Source: Streptomyces qinzhouensis (lineage in GTDB: Bacteria > Actinomycetota > Actinomycetes > Streptomycetales > Streptomycetaceae). Taken from it: DNA of 64,000 nt. Shown here piece after piece: positions 39,013-50,352 of this stretch. Made by a program: the position numbers and the translations under genes. Each line of letters opens with the position of its first letter. Within the stretch, counting starts at the first letter, position 1. Location of the stretch: the NCBI RefSeq assembly GCF_007856155.1, contig NZ_CP042266.1, positions 5,394,001-5,458,000 of the forward strand, given 5' to 3'. The notes beneath the pieces are model-generated. The model was not told where the DNA came from. It was given only the letters and a program-made list of their open reading frames with translations, and did no database searches.

Positions 39013-39824
39013 ACGGAGCGAGCCGAGAGGCGCTGTCCGCCGCTCGCGAGTCCCTCGACGCGCTGACCGACAACACGTCGGCCGACGCGGCGAAGCTCGC
39101 CGGCGAACTGGCCGCCGTCACTGCTCTGCTCGACCGCGAGGTGTCGCTGCGTCGGGTCCTCACCGACCCGGCGCAGAGCGGCGACGCCAAGGCCGAGCTG
39201 GCCGGACGGCTGCTGAACGGCCAGGTGGGCGGCGAGACCGTCGATCTGGTCTCCGGAGCGGTCCGCTCCCGCTGGTCGCGCTCGCGCGATCTGGTGGACG
39301 CGCTGGAGGAGCTGGCGAACACCGCCGACCTCACCGCGGCCCAGCGGGCGGACGTTCTCGACGACGTCGAGAACGAACTGTTCCGGTTCGGCCGGATCGT
39401 GGACGCCAACCCGCAGCTGCGGTCCGCGCTGACCGACAAGTCCGCGACCTCGGCCGCCCGCGCCGAGCTGGTGAGGAGTCTTCTCGAGGGCCGGGCGAAC
39501 CCCGCCACCGAGCGGCTCGTCGGCCGGCTCGTGTCGGCGCCCCGGGGACGTAGCCTGGAACAGGGAATCGACTCCCTGTCCAAGCTGGCCGCGGCCCGCC
39601 GGGACCGGATGGTGGCCGTGGTCACCTCCGCGGTACCGCTCAGCGACGCGCAGAAGCAGCGACTGGGCACCGGACTGGCCCGGCTGTACGGCCGTGAGAT
39701 GCACCTCAACCTCGAGGTGGACCCCACGGTCATCGGCGGGATCTCGGTCCGGGTCGGTGATGAGGTCATCAACGGCACCATCGCCGACCGCCTCGACGAG
39801 GCGAAGCGCAGGCTGGCCGGCTGA
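39009..39824 (+). CDS. atpH: F0F1 ATP synthase subunit delta
   Basis: The 271-residue length is usual for actinobacteria (about 90 more than in E. coli). The conserved C-terminal region reads EMHLNLEVDPTVIGGISVRVGDEVINGTI. It joins the stalk to F1. Coupled to atpF by a four-base overlap. Confidence 0.96.
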   Translation: MNGASREALSAARESLDALTDNTSADAAKLAGELAAVTALLDREVSLRRVLTDPAQSGDAKAELAGRLLNGQVGGETVDLVSGAVRSRWSRSRDLVDALEELANTADLTAAQRADVLDDVENELFRFGRIVDANPQLRSALTDKSATSAARAELVRSLLEGRANPATERLVGRLVSAPRGRSLEQGIDSLSKLAAARRDRMVAVVTSAVPLSDAQKQRLGTGLARLYGREMHLNLEVDPTVIGGISVRVGDEVINGTIADRLDEAKRRLAG

Positions 39825-39916
39825 CGCGCTCCCGCGCGTCCGTCGCCGAGCGGCGGCACAACTGAATTCGGCAAGAAAGCGGCCCGGTTGGGCCGTGCAG
39901 AGATTGCAGAAGATTC

Positions 39917-39933
39917 CTGGGGGTCGCCCCCAG
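39917..39933 (+). repeat. Short hairpin in the atpH-atpA gap
   Basis: CTGGGGG and CCCCCAG flank TCG, followed by ACCCC. This G/C-rich motif is common between Streptomyces genes. The 153-base atpH-atpA gap is otherwise empty; the hairpin might set the level of distal transcripts. Confidence 0.5.
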
Positions 39934-39977
39934 ACCCCAAGAAAACTTCGGGCCCAACAAGGAGAGCAGGGAACCTG

Positions 39978-41576
39978 ATGGCGGAGCTCACGATCCGGCC
40001 GGAGGAGATCCGGGACGCACTGGAGAACTTCGTCCAGTCGTACAAGCCGGACGCGGCCTCGCGCGAGGAGGTCGGTACGGTCAGCGTGGCCGGCGACGGT
40101 ATCGCCAAGGTCGAGGGACTTCCCTCGGCGATGGCGAACGAGCTGCTGAAGTTCGAGGACGGCACCCTTGGTCTCGCCCTCAACCTCGAGGAGCGCGAGA
40201 TCGGTGCGGTCGTCCTCGGCGAGTTCAGTGGTATCGAGGAGGGTCAGCCGGTCACCCGTACCGGCGAGGTGCTGTCGGTGGCCGTGGGCGAGGGCTACCT
40301 CGGCCGCGTCGTCGACCCGCTGGGCAACCCGATCGACGGCCTCGGCGAGATCGAGACCTCGGGCCGCCGCGCCCTTGAGCTGCAGGCCCCCACGGTCATG
40401 CAGCGCAAGTCGGTGCACGAGCCCATGGAGACCGGCTACAAGGCCGTCGACGCGATGACGCCGATCGGCCGCGGCCAGCGTCAGCTCATCATCGGCGACC
40501 GCCAGACCGGCAAGACCGCCCTGGCCGTCGACACCATCATCAACCAGCGCGACAACTGGCGCTCGGGTGACGTGAACAAGCAGGTCCGCTGCATTTACGT
40601 CGCCATCGGCCAGAAGGGCTCCACCATCGCGTCCGTGCGCGGCGCGCTGGAGGAGGCCGGCGCCCTGGAGTACACCACCATCGTCGCCGCCCCGGCGTCC
40701 GACCCGGCGGGCTTCAAGTACCTCGCGCCCTACACCGGCTCGGCCATCGGCCAGCAGTGGATGTACGAGGGCAAGCACGTCCTGATCATCTTCGACGACC
40801 TGTCGAAGCAGGCCGACGCCTACCGCGCCGTGTCGCTGCTGCTGCGCCGCCCGCCGGGCCGTGAGGCCTACCCGGGTGACGTCTTCTACCTGCACTCGCG
40901 TCTGCTGGAGCGCTGCGCCAAGCTCTCCGACAGCATGGGTGCCGGCTCGATGACCGGTCTGCCGATCGTCGAGACCAAGGCCAACGACGTCTCGGCGTTC
41001 ATCCCGACCAACGTCATCTCCATCACCGACGGCCAGTGCTTCCTGGAGTCCGACCTGTTCAACGCCGGTCAGCGCCCGGCCCTGAACGTCGGTATCTCGG
41101 TCTCCCGAGTCGGTGGCTCCGCCCAGCACAAGGCCATGCGCCAGGTCTCCGGCCGGCTCCGCGTGGACCTCGCCCAGTTCCGTGAGCTGGAGGCGTTCGC
41201 CGCCTTCGGTTCCGACCTGGACGCCGCCTCCAAGGCCTCCCTGGAGCGCGGTAAGCGCATGGTCGAGCTGCTGAAGCAGCCGCAGTACGAGCCGATGCGC
41301 ACCGAGGACCAGGTCGTCTCCGTGTGGGCCGGCACCAACGGCAAGATGGACGACGTTCCGGTCCAGGACATCCGCCGCTTCGAGCGTGAGCTGCTGGAGT
41401 ACCTGCACCGCGAGGAGTCGGGCCTCATGCTCTCCATCCGCGAGGGCGGCAAGATGTCGAACGACACGCTGACCGCGGTCGCGGACTCCATCACGGCGTT
41501 CAAGAAGCAGTTCGAGACCCACGACGGCAAGCTGCTCGGCGAGGACGCTCCGGCCGCCGTCAACGTCTCGAAGTGA
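39978..41576 (+). CDS. atpA: F0F1 ATP synthase subunit alpha
   Basis: The 532-residue product has the nucleotide loop [15 protein letters not shown], the [16 protein letters not shown] strand and [14 protein letters not shown] catalytic interface residues ([20 protein letters not shown]). Start ATG 39978 lies behind GGAGAGCAGGGA; an earlier in-frame codon at 39888 is in the hairpin gap and not needed. Confidence 0.98.
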   Translation: MAELTIRPEEIRDALENFVQSYKPDAASREEVGTVSVAGDGIAKVEGLPSAMANELLKFEDGTLGLALNLEEREIGAVVLGEFSGIEEGQPVTRTGEVLSVAVGEGYLGRVVDPLGNPIDGLGEIETSGRRALELQAPTVMQRKSVHEPMETGYKAVDAMTPIGRGQRQLIIGDRQTGKTALAVDTIINQRDNWRSGDVNKQVRCIYVAIGQKGSTIASVRGALEEAGALEYTTIVAAPASDPAGFKYLAPYTGSAIGQQWMYEGKHVLIIFDDLSKQADAYRAVSLLLRRPPGREAYPGDVFYLHSRLLERCAKLSDSMGAGSMTGLPIVETKANDVSAFIPTNVISITDGQCFLESDLFNAGQRPALNVGISVSRVGGSAQHKAMRQVSGRLRVDLAQFRELEAFAAFGSDLDAASKASLERGKRMVELLKQPQYEPMRTEDQVVSVWAGTNGKMDDVPVQDIRRFERELLEYLHREESGLMLSIREGGKMSNDTLTAVADSITAFKKQFETHDGKLLGEDAPAAVNVSK

Positions 41577-41596
41577 CGACGGAAGGGACCTGACTC

Positions 41597-43956
<2,360 letters not shown>

Positions 43957-43975
43957 CGCCGGCGATCCGGTGCGG

Positions 43976-44008
43976 AAGCGGCGGACGGGGTGCCCCCGTC
44001 CGCCGCTT
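43976..44008 (+). terminator. Strong hairpin between atpD and atpC
   Basis: AAGCGGCGGACGGGG pairs with a mirrored arm ending CCGCCGCTT, with a loop of a few bases; TTTC follows. Inside an operon this could act as partial terminator or RNA-protecting element, lowering atpC relative to atpD. Confidence 0.7.
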
Positions 44009-44137
44009 TCCCCCGGAGCTCCCGAAGCTCCGGCCCCCGGGCCGGAGCGGGCCCCGGCACGATCGTGTCCGGCGCCCTACTAGACTGATGAACCGACACC
44101 CGGCGAAGCCGCCGGGTGGTGACCCGAGGAGCCACCC

Positions 44138-44521
44138 TTGGCTGCTGAGCTGCATGTCGAGCTGGTCGCCGCCGACCGTCAGGTCTGGTCCGGCGAGGCC
44201 AGCCTGGTCGTCGCGCGCACCACGTCCGGCGACATCGGCGTCATGCCCGGTCACCAGCCGCTGCTCGGTGTGCTGGAGTCGGGCCCGGTGACCATCCGTA
44301 CCAGCACCCCCGAGGGTGCCGGGACGGTCGTCGCCGCCGTACACGGCGGATTCATCTCCTTCGCCGACAACAAGCTGTCGCTGCTGGCGGAGGTCGCCGA
44401 GCTGGCGGACGAGATCGACGCCCAGCGTGCCGAGCGCGCGCTGGAGCGTGCCCAGGCGGATTCGGACGCGGCGGCCGAGCGCCGTGCGGACGTCCGCCTG
44501 CGCGCGGTGGCGGTGGGCTGA
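44138..44521 (+). CDS. atpC: F0F1 ATP synthase subunit epsilon
   Basis: The start is TTG 44138 behind CGAGGAG. The 127-residue product has the beta-sandwich (VELVAADRQVWSGEASLVVA, GDIGVMPGHQPLLGVLESG) and a short helical end. Epsilon links rotor to c-ring and can inhibit ATP hydrolysis. It is the last gene of the operon, followed by a terminator. Confidence 0.95.
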   Translation: MAAELHVELVAADRQVWSGEASLVVARTTSGDIGVMPGHQPLLGVLESGPVTIRTSTPEGAGTVVAAVHGGFISFADNKLSLLAEVAELADEIDAQRAERALERAQADSDAAAERRADVRLRAVAVG

Positions 44522-44544
44522 GCACCCCGCCGGAAGATTCACGA

Positions 44545-44594
44545 CCTCAGCCGCGGCTCGGACTGGAACCCTCCAGACCGGGCCGCGGCTGAGG
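44545..44594 (+). terminator. Terminator of the atp operon
   Basis: CCTCAGCCGCGGCTCGG pairs with CCGGGCCGCGGCTGAGG (17 bp, one wobble pair) around a loop of 16 bases, 24 bases after atpC. Confidence 0.75.
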
Positions 44595-44678
44595 CGATGC
44601 AGGTGCGAGTGGGACCCCTTCTCCGCATGGGGCGGGGGCCGGGTTTGGGTACGACGACGAGCGAGGAGGTCGGCGGCG

Positions 44679-45140
44679 ATGTTCCTCGTGGTGCTGGTGA
44701 GCGTGCTGGCGGTCGTCGCACTGGTGGGGATCGGGCTGTTCGTCTTCGGACTGCGCCGCCGGCTGATCCAGCGCTCCGGAGGCACCTTCGACTGCTCCCT
44801 GCGGTGGGATGTCCCCGACGATCCCGCGGAAGCCGGGCTGCCGCCGGGCAAGGGCTGGGTGTACGGGGTCGCCCGCTACAGCGGGGACCGCATCATGTGG
44901 TTCCGGGTCTTCTCGTACGCGCCCCGGCCCCGCCGGGTGCTGGAGCGCTCCGCGATCGAGGTCGTCGGCCGCCGTACGCCCGAGGGCGAGGAGGAGCTGG
45001 CACTGCTCTCCGACGCCGTGGTGCTGGGGTGTCTGCACGAGGGGATCAAGCTGGAGCTCGCGATGAGCGAGGACGCGCTGACGGGCTTTCTGGCCTGGCT
45101 CGAGGCGGCACCTCCCGGCCAGCGGGTGAATGTGGCGTAG
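44679..45140 (+). CDS. DUF2550 membrane protein
   Basis: The 153-residue product has one N-terminal membrane helix (VVLVSVLAVVALVGIGLFVFGLRRR) and a small domain reading GGTFDCSLRW, then GVARYSGDRIMWFRVFSY and SDAVVLGCLHEGIKLELAMS. It is the DUF2550 family, found after atpC in many actinobacteria; function unknown. GAGGAGG lies about 11 bases before the ATG. A longer frame reaching upstream overlaps the terminator and is not used. Confidence 0.88.
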   Translation: MFLVVLVSVLAVVALVGIGLFVFGLRRRLIQRSGGTFDCSLRWDVPDDPAEAGLPPGKGWVYGVARYSGDRIMWFRVFSYAPRPRRVLERSAIEVVGRRTPEGEEELALLSDAVVLGCLHEGIKLELAMSEDALTGFLAWLEAAPPGQRVNVA

Positions 45141-45517
45141 CCGCCTCCCGCTGTGGGGTGCGGGACCGGTCCCCGGTCGGTACGTCGGCCGGCCGCCCCC
45201 GCGCCCGTCGTGGGTGCGGTGCGGTGCGGACCGTGGACCATGCGGTAGTCGGCCGCCCCCGCCTTCCGCCTGGGTGCGCGGTGTGGACCGTAGACGATCC
45301 GATAGTCGGTCGGCCCCGCGCCCGTTGTGGCTGTTCGCGCAGTTCCCCGCCCCCTGGCACCCCTCCCGCGAAGTTCATGTCCCATAGAGGGCCCTGGAGT
45401 GAAGTACCCAGGGGCGCGAGGAACTGCGCGAGTAACCACCCACCGGGCTGGGGACGGCCGACTACCGCACCGATCAGTTGACCGCACCGGTCATCCGCTG
45501 AGCCCGCGCACGCGAAA
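45141..45517. repeat. Repeat-rich intergenic region
   Basis: No gene is supported. Three imperfect units of about 60 bases follow each other from about 45181 (each has TCGG...GGCCGCCCC or similar, then GGACCGT). From 45333 to 45431 a large inverted repeat has arms GCGCAGTTCCCCGCCCCCTGG and its mirror CCAGGGGCGCGAGGAACTGCGC, with a 50-base loop. The arm sequence recurs at about 53540, 53750 and 53893. Confidence 0.7.
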
Positions 45518-45547
45518 GGGCCGGGGAGAGATCTGTCTCCCCGGCCC
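45518..45547 (-). terminator. Terminator of the chitinase gene
   Basis: GGGCCGGGGAGA and TCTCCCCGGCCC form a perfect 12-bp stem around six bases, 50 bases downstream of the chitinase stop. Confidence 0.8.
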
Positions 45548-45597
45548 CTCGCGTCAGCGCACGGTCCTACGGGCGCGTCAGCGCCCCCCGCGCGGGG

Positions 45598-47445
45598 TCA
45601 CTGGAGGCCGTTGTGGACCGCCGTGACCAGTTCACCGTTGCTGGTGTCACCGCTGAACTCCCACCAGAACGCGCCGCCGAGTTCCTGGTTCTTCGCCCAG
45701 GTCATCTTGGAGCCGATGGTCGCCGGGGTGTCGTAGCCCCACCAGTTGCTGCCGCACTTGGCGTATGCGGTGCCGCCCGCGGTGCCGCTGGCCGGGCAGG
45801 TGTTCTTCAGGACCTTGTAGTCCTCGAAGCCGGGCTCATAGGTGCCGGGGGCCGGTCCGGTGGCCGTGCCGCCCGGGAGCGTCTGGGTGACGCCGGTCCA
45901 GCCGCGGCCGTAGAAGCCGACACCGAGGAGCAGCTTGTTCGCGGGCACGCCCTTCAGCTTCAGCTTGGCGATGGCGTTGGCCGAGGTCCAGGCCGGCTCC
46001 GGGATCGGGATGTACGAGTTGAGCGGGGAGTGCATGGCCGTCGGTCCCTGGGCGGACCAGGCGCCGAAGAAGTCGTACGTCATGACGTTGTACCAGTTGA
46101 GGTACTGCGCCGCCCCGCCGTAGTCCGCGGCGTCGATCTTGCCGCCGGTCTTGCTGTCCGCGGTGATCGCGGCCGTGACCAGGTAGTTCGGGCCGAACTT
46201 GGTACGGAACGCCTGCGCCATGTTCTTCATCACGGCCGGGCCGCTGGAGTCGCAGGTCAGACCACACGCGTTCGGGTACTCCCAGTCCAGGTCGATGCCG
46301 TCGAAGACATCGGCCCAGCGGGGGTCCTCCACCAGGTCGTAGCAGGACTGGGCGAAGGCCGCCGGGTTCTGCATGGCCTGGGTGAAGCCGCCGGACCAGG
46401 TCCAGCCGCCGAAGGAGAAGAGGATCTTGATGTGCGGGTACTGCTGCTTCAGCTTCCGGAGCTGGTTGAAGCTGCCGCGCAGCGGCTGGTCCCAGGTGTC
46501 GGCGACGCCGTCGACGGAGAGGTCGGCGGTGTAGGCGCGCTCGTAGTCGGAGTAGGAGTCACCGATGGTGCAGCGGCCGTTCTGGACGTTGCCGAAGGCG
46601 TAGTTGATGTGGGTGATCTTGGCCGCGGAGCCGGAGGTCACCAGGTTCTTCACATGGTAGTTGCGGCCGTAGACGCCCCAGTTGGTGAAGTACCCCATCT
46701 TGATCTTGTTGCCGCCGGGGCCGGTGCCGGGGGTGGTGAAGGTGTGGGCCGCGCTGAGCGGGCCCAGCTGGTCGATGGTGTCCCGGGCCTGGACCGTGTA
46801 GCTGTACTCGGTGCCCTTGGCGAGGGTGTTGTCCGTGTACGTCAGCCCGGTGACGGTGGCGATCTTCAGGCCGTCACGGAGGAGGTCGTAGTTCTTGATG
46901 CCCGTGTTGTCGGTCGCCGCGGTCCAGGAGATGACGGCCGAGGTCTCCGTGACATTGCTGGAGGTCGGGGTGCCCGGGGCGGTGGGCAGCGGGTCCGTGG
47001 GACCGCCCTCGCAGTTGGCGCCGTTGATCTTACAGTTGGACGGCGCGCCGGGGCCGGTGCCGTTGAAGCCGAAGGTGGTGGACGCGCCGGGGGCCAGTGC
47101 CGCGGCCCATGACTTGTTCTTCGCGGTCCAGCGGTTGCCGACGTTGGTCACATCGGCGTCCCAGGCGGAGGTGACCCGCGTGCCGGTGGGAAAGTCCCAC
47201 TCGACGGTCCAGTTGGTGATCGTGGTGGTGCCGGTGTTCTTGACCGTCCACTTGCCCTCGAAGCCGCCGCCCCAGTCGGAGCCCTTGGCGTAGGTGGCGG
47301 TGGCCGAGGTGGCGGCCTGGGCGGGTGATGCGAGGCCGACCATCGCGGCCATCGGGACGACCAGCGCGGCCAGGACCGCCGTCACCCGGGATCTGAGTGA
47401 CCATCGGGATCCGGAGGCGCGCGGAGGTGGGGGTTGAGTGCTCAC
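45598..47445 (-). CDS. Secreted GH18 chitinase with CBM2 and fibronectin type III domains
   Basis: GTG 47445 follows AAGGAG. The 615-residue product has a signal peptide (about 1-45, ending PAQA), a CBM2-type domain (about 46-147, SDWGGGFEGKWTVKNTG and FGFNGTGPG) that binds crystalline chitin or cellulose, and an Fn3 domain (about 153-238). The GH18 catalytic domain (about 246-612) has DGIDLDWE at 382-389; E389 is the acid/base. It also has SFGGWTWSGGF and the product-site YDFFGAW. It hydrolyses chitin outside the cell. Its promoter has chitinase direct repeats (see next entry). A two-component system lies upstream in the same direction. Confidence 0.97.
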   Translation of the reverse strand: MSTQPPPPRASGSRWSLRSRVTAVLAALVVPMAAMVGLASPAQAATSATATYAKGSDWGGGFEGKWTVKNTGTTTITNWTVEWDFPTGTRVTSAWDADVTNVGNRWTAKNKSWAAALAPGASTTFGFNGTGPGAPSNCKINGANCEGGPTDPLPTAPGTPTSSNVTETSAVISWTAATDNTGIKNYDLLRDGLKIATVTGLTYTDNTLAKGTEYSYTVQARDTIDQLGPLSAAHTFTTPGTGPGGNKIKMGYFTNWGVYGRNYHVKNLVTSGSAAKITHINYAFGNVQNGRCTIGDSYSDYERAYTADLSVDGVADTWDQPLRGSFNQLRKLKQQYPHIKILFSFGGWTWSGGFTQAMQNPAAFAQSCYDLVEDPRWADVFDGIDLDWEYPNACGLTCDSSGPAVMKNMAQAFRTKFGPNYLVTAAITADSKTGGKIDAADYGGAAQYLNWYNVMTYDFFGAWSAQGPTAMHSPLNSYIPIPEPAWTSANAIAKLKLKGVPANKLLLGVGFYGRGWTGVTQTLPGGTATGPAPGTYEPGFEDYKVLKNTCPASGTAGGTAYAKCGSNWWGYDTPATIGSKMTWAKNQELGGAFWWEFSGDTSNGELVTAVHNGLQ

Positions 47446-47542
47446 GGGTACTCCTTGAGGAGGTCCGGACAGTGGGGGTGGGACCAGGGTGGAACCGTGC
47501 ACTGCGCACTCTGCGAGGCTCACCGCAGCGTGTGTTCCGGTG

Positions 47543-47584
47543 AGAGTAAGAAGGTCTGGACCAATCGTCAATAGGTCCAGACCA
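47543..47584 (-). promoter_or_regulatory. Chitinase promoter with two 12-bp direct repeats
   Basis: On the reverse strand: TGGTCTGGACCT (47584-47573), then -35 TTGACG (47571-47566), then TGGTCCAGACCT (47563-47552), and -10 TACTCT (47548-47543). The -35/-10 spacer is 17 bases. This flanking of the -35 by a pair of 12-bp repeats is known from Streptomyces chitinase genes and mediates chitin induction and glucose repression. The repeats also resemble the DasR site (ACTGGTCTAGACCA). Confidence 0.85.
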
Positions 47585-47647
47585 TAGTTGGGTCCCCCGG
47601 AACCGCTGGGCTCAACCGCCTTGTTCCGGCCACAGTGAGACGGTCCG

Positions 47648-48349
47648 TCAGATGCCCAGTTCCTGTGCCAGTACCGCCGCCTGGACCCGGCTGCGCAGCT
47701 CCAGTTTCCCGAGCAGCCTGCTCACATGGGTCTTGACCGTGGCCTCCGCCATCCGGAGCCGCTCGGCGATCTCGGCGTTCGACAGGCCCTCACCCAGACA
47801 GGACAGCACCTCCCGCTCACGCCGGGTCAGGGTGTCCAGAAGCGCGGGGTCCGGTCCGCCGGGGGCGCGAACCGGCCGCGGAGTGGCGAATTCCGCGATC
47901 AGTCTCCGGGTCACCGCGGGCGCGATGAGCCCCTCCCCGCGGGCCACCGTCCGTACCGCCTCCAGCAGATCCCGGGCCTCGGTGTCCTTCAGCAGAAAGC
48001 CGGACGCGCCCGCCCGGAGTGAGCCGAAGACGTACTCGTCGAGGTCGAAGGTGGTCAGGACGAGAACGTCCGCCAGCCCTTCGGCGACCACCTGACGGGT
48101 CGCCGACACCCCGTCGAGCCGGGGCATCTGGACGTCCATCAGCACCAGATCGGGGCGCAGCTCGCGGGCGAGCCGTACCGCCTCCTCGCCGTCGGCGGCC
48201 TCGCCGACCACTTCGATGTCCGGTGCGCTGCCCAGGATCAGTACCAGTCCGGCGCGGACCGCGCTCTGGTCCTCGGCCACCAGGACCCGGACCGGGGCCG
48301 GGGTACCCGTCTCCGGTGCCGCCGCGGTGTCGTCGTGTGCCGGGATCAT
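47648..48349 (-). CDS. NarL/LuxR-family response regulator
   Basis: The 233-residue product has a receiver domain with D72 as phosphate acceptor (LVLMDVQMPRLDG), T100 region (VLTTFDLDEY) and K121 (GFLLKDTEA). A C-terminal LuxR helix-turn-helix follows (LTRREREVLSCLGEGLSNAE and ATVKTHVSRLLGKLELRSRV). It overlaps the kinase stop by four bases, so the pair is coupled. It lies upstream of the chitinase in the same direction; control of the chitinase by this pair is possible but not shown. Confidence 0.93.
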   Translation of the reverse strand: MIPAHDDTAAAPETGTPAPVRVLVAEDQSAVRAGLVLILGSAPDIEVVGEAADGEEAVRLARELRPDLVLMDVQMPRLDGVSATRQVVAEGLADVLVLTTFDLDEYVFGSLRAGASGFLLKDTEARDLLEAVRTVARGEGLIAPAVTRRLIAEFATPRPVRAPGGPDPALLDTLTRREREVLSCLGEGLSNAEIAERLRMAEATVKTHVSRLLGKLELRSRVQAAVLAQELGI

Positions 48350-49590
48350 GCGTCGGGCTCCTTGTCGTCGTGTACGGGGAGGACGGCCCGTACCCGCCAG
48401 ATTTTCTCCGGTCCGGCGGCGGGGCCGGGCTCCGGGCCCGCTTCGAACTCCCCGCCGAGGAGGGCGACCCGCTCCCGCATGCCCACCAGACCGGCTCCGG
48501 AACCCGGGGCGCGGGGGCCGGAGCGGGCGCCGTAGGGGCTGGTCACGACCACGGTCAGGCTGTGGCCCGCGGTGTGTTCGAGGACGATGAGGACCCGGCC
48601 GGGGGCCGCGTGCTTGAGCGCGTTCGTCAGGGATTCCTGCACGATGCGGTACGCCGCCTGCTCGACCGGCGCGGGCGGGACGGCCGTCGCCGGACGGCCC
48701 TCGCGGACGCCGGGCCGCCGGTCGTCGAGGACACAGTCGATGCCGCTGGCCGCGCCGTTGGTCCGGGCCTGGGCCACCAGGGATTCGATCCCGGAGAGCG
48801 ACGGCCGGGCGGCCGGCTCCCAGTCGTCGCTGTTGTCCCGCAGCAGTCCGATCAGCCGTCGCATCTCGGTCAGTCCGTCGACACTGTTCTCCCGGATGAC
48901 CTCCAGCGCTCCGCGGGTGGTCTTCGGGTCGTCGAGGGAGATCGCGGCCGTGGAGTGGATCGCGATCGCGGAGAGGTGGTTGGCGACCAGGTCGTGCAGT
49001 TCCCGGGCCATCCGCGAGCGTTCGGCGGTGACCGCCTGGGCCCGGTCCATCTCGGCCAGCAGCGCGGTCTGCTCCGCCCGCAGCCTGGCCGCGTCCGCCG
49101 CCTCACGGTGATTGCGGACGATCGCGCCGGTGGCCGCCGGGGCGAAGGTGATCAGCCCCACGACGATACCGAGCAGGATGGACTCGGCGTCCCGGAGCAC
49201 CGCCAGCAGGACCAGGGTGACGGCGACGGTCAGCACGCCGGTGATCTTCGGGATATGGCGGGTGTACCTGGTCGGGCCGTAGACCACGGAGGCGTACACC
49301 GTGTCCGTGAAGACGACGATCGTGACCAGCGAGCCGACGGTGAACAGGTCCGCGATCAGCGCCAGGCAGCCGACCAGCAGTGTGAGCATCGGGCGCGAGC
49401 GCCGGAAGGCCGACTGGCAGCAGATGACCACGAGCGGCACGAGAGCCGCCCACGGCGGTGTCGGGCTGCTCTCGGGACTCTGCATATAGAGCCCGAGCGA
49501 CCAGAGCAGGATGCCGCCGATGAGGGCGGCCGAGACGATGAGGACATCGTCGCGGTGAGGGCGGGGGAGGCGCACATACCCATCAAACAC
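48346..49590 (-). CDS. Sensor histidine kinase (NarX/DesK type)
   Basis: The 414-residue product has five or six N-terminal membrane helices and almost no outside loop, so it may sense within the membrane. A coiled linker and a HisKA_3 domain with H199 follow (RMARELHDLVANHLSAIAIHS). The ATPase end contains QESLTNALKHAAPGRV and GAGLVGMRERVALLGGEFEAG. It phosphorylates the coupled response regulator. Confidence 0.92.
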   Translation of the reverse strand: MFDGYVRLPRPHRDDVLIVSAALIGGILLWSLGLYMQSPESSPTPPWAALVPLVVICCQSAFRRSRPMLTLLVGCLALIADLFTVGSLVTIVVFTDTVYASVVYGPTRYTRHIPKITGVLTVAVTLVLLAVLRDAESILLGIVVGLITFAPAATGAIVRNHREAADAARLRAEQTALLAEMDRAQAVTAERSRMARELHDLVANHLSAIAIHSTAAISLDDPKTTRGALEVIRENSVDGLTEMRRLIGLLRDNSDDWEPAARPSLSGIESLVAQARTNGAASGIDCVLDDRRPGVREGRPATAVPPAPVEQAAYRIVQESLTNALKHAAPGRVLIVLEHTAGHSLTVVVTSPYGARSGPRAPGSGAGLVGMRERVALLGGEFEAGPEPGPAAGPEKIWRVRAVLPVHDDKEPDA

Positions 49591-49736
49591 GGACCGGCGG
49601 ACGGGGGCGTCGTGAGCGGGAGGGAACCGCCGCTACATCGAAGGATGCAGTGCCGCGGCCCGTCATCTCCTCATGTGCGACGACGTCCGGCGGCACCGGG
49701 CGGGGGAGTCTGGAGGAGGGTGAAGGGAGTACAGCC

Positions 49737-50348
49737 GTGATCGTCGCGCTGATCGTGATCTGTGAGGTCGGCTTCTGGGTGCTGCTGGCGGCGGGGCTCG
49801 GGGCCCGCTATGTGCTGCGCAAGCCGCGGCTGGGGGTGGCGCTGCTGCTGTGCGAGCCGGTGCTGGAGGTCGTGCTGCTGATCGCGACCGCCGTGGACCT
49901 CAAGAACGGCGCCGAGCCGAACTGGACGCACGGCCTCGCGGCGCTGTACATCGGCTACACCGTCGGCCACGGCCATCGCACGGTGAAGTGGCTGGACGGT
50001 CTGGCCGCCCGCCGCTTCGACGGTGTGGAGCCCGTACAGCCGCCGAAGTACGGCAAGGAGCGCGCCGTCCACGAGGGCAAGGTGTGGCTGGGTACGCTCA
50101 CGGGCGCGGCGACCGCCACCGCCCTGCTGCTCCTGGCGATCGCGTACGTCGGCGACGGCGCCCGGGACGACAGCCTCTGGGCCTGGATCGCCCAGGCCTG
50201 GAAGATCACCGGGATCCATGGGCTGGTCGCGCTCGGCTACACCGTCTTCCCGCCGAGGGTTCCCGCGGGCAAGGACGCCTGGGGGAACGACCTCGGCGAC
50301 CTCGACGAGGGTGCCCGCGCACCGGAGCCTACGGGCAAACGACTGTAA
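49737..50348 (+). CDS. Membrane protein of unknown function
   Basis: GTG 49737 lies behind GAAGGGAG. The 203-residue product has about five hydrophobic segments (IVALIVICEVGFWVLLAAGL, GVALLLCEPVLEVVLLIATA, GLAALYIGYTVG, ATATALLLLAIAYVG, GIHGLVALGYTVF). It contains WTHGLAALYIGYTVGHGHRTV with paired His residues and a charged loop with PPKYGKERAVHEGKVW. I believe this matches a conserved, unnamed actinobacterial family (2TM-like). It ends five bases from the convergent adenosyltransferase gene. Confidence 0.75.
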   Translation: MIVALIVICEVGFWVLLAAGLGARYVLRKPRLGVALLLCEPVLEVVLLIATAVDLKNGAEPNWTHGLAALYIGYTVGHGHRTVKWLDGLAARRFDGVEPVQPPKYGKERAVHEGKVWLGTLTGAATATALLLLAIAYVGDGARDDSLWAWIAQAWKITGIHGLVALGYTVFPPRVPAGKDAWGNDLGDLDEGARAPEPTGKRL

Positions 50349-50352
50349 GGGC

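Noticed and set aside
38811-41522. 903-codon reverse-strand frame
   Set aside because: It is the antisense of atpF, atpH and atpA.
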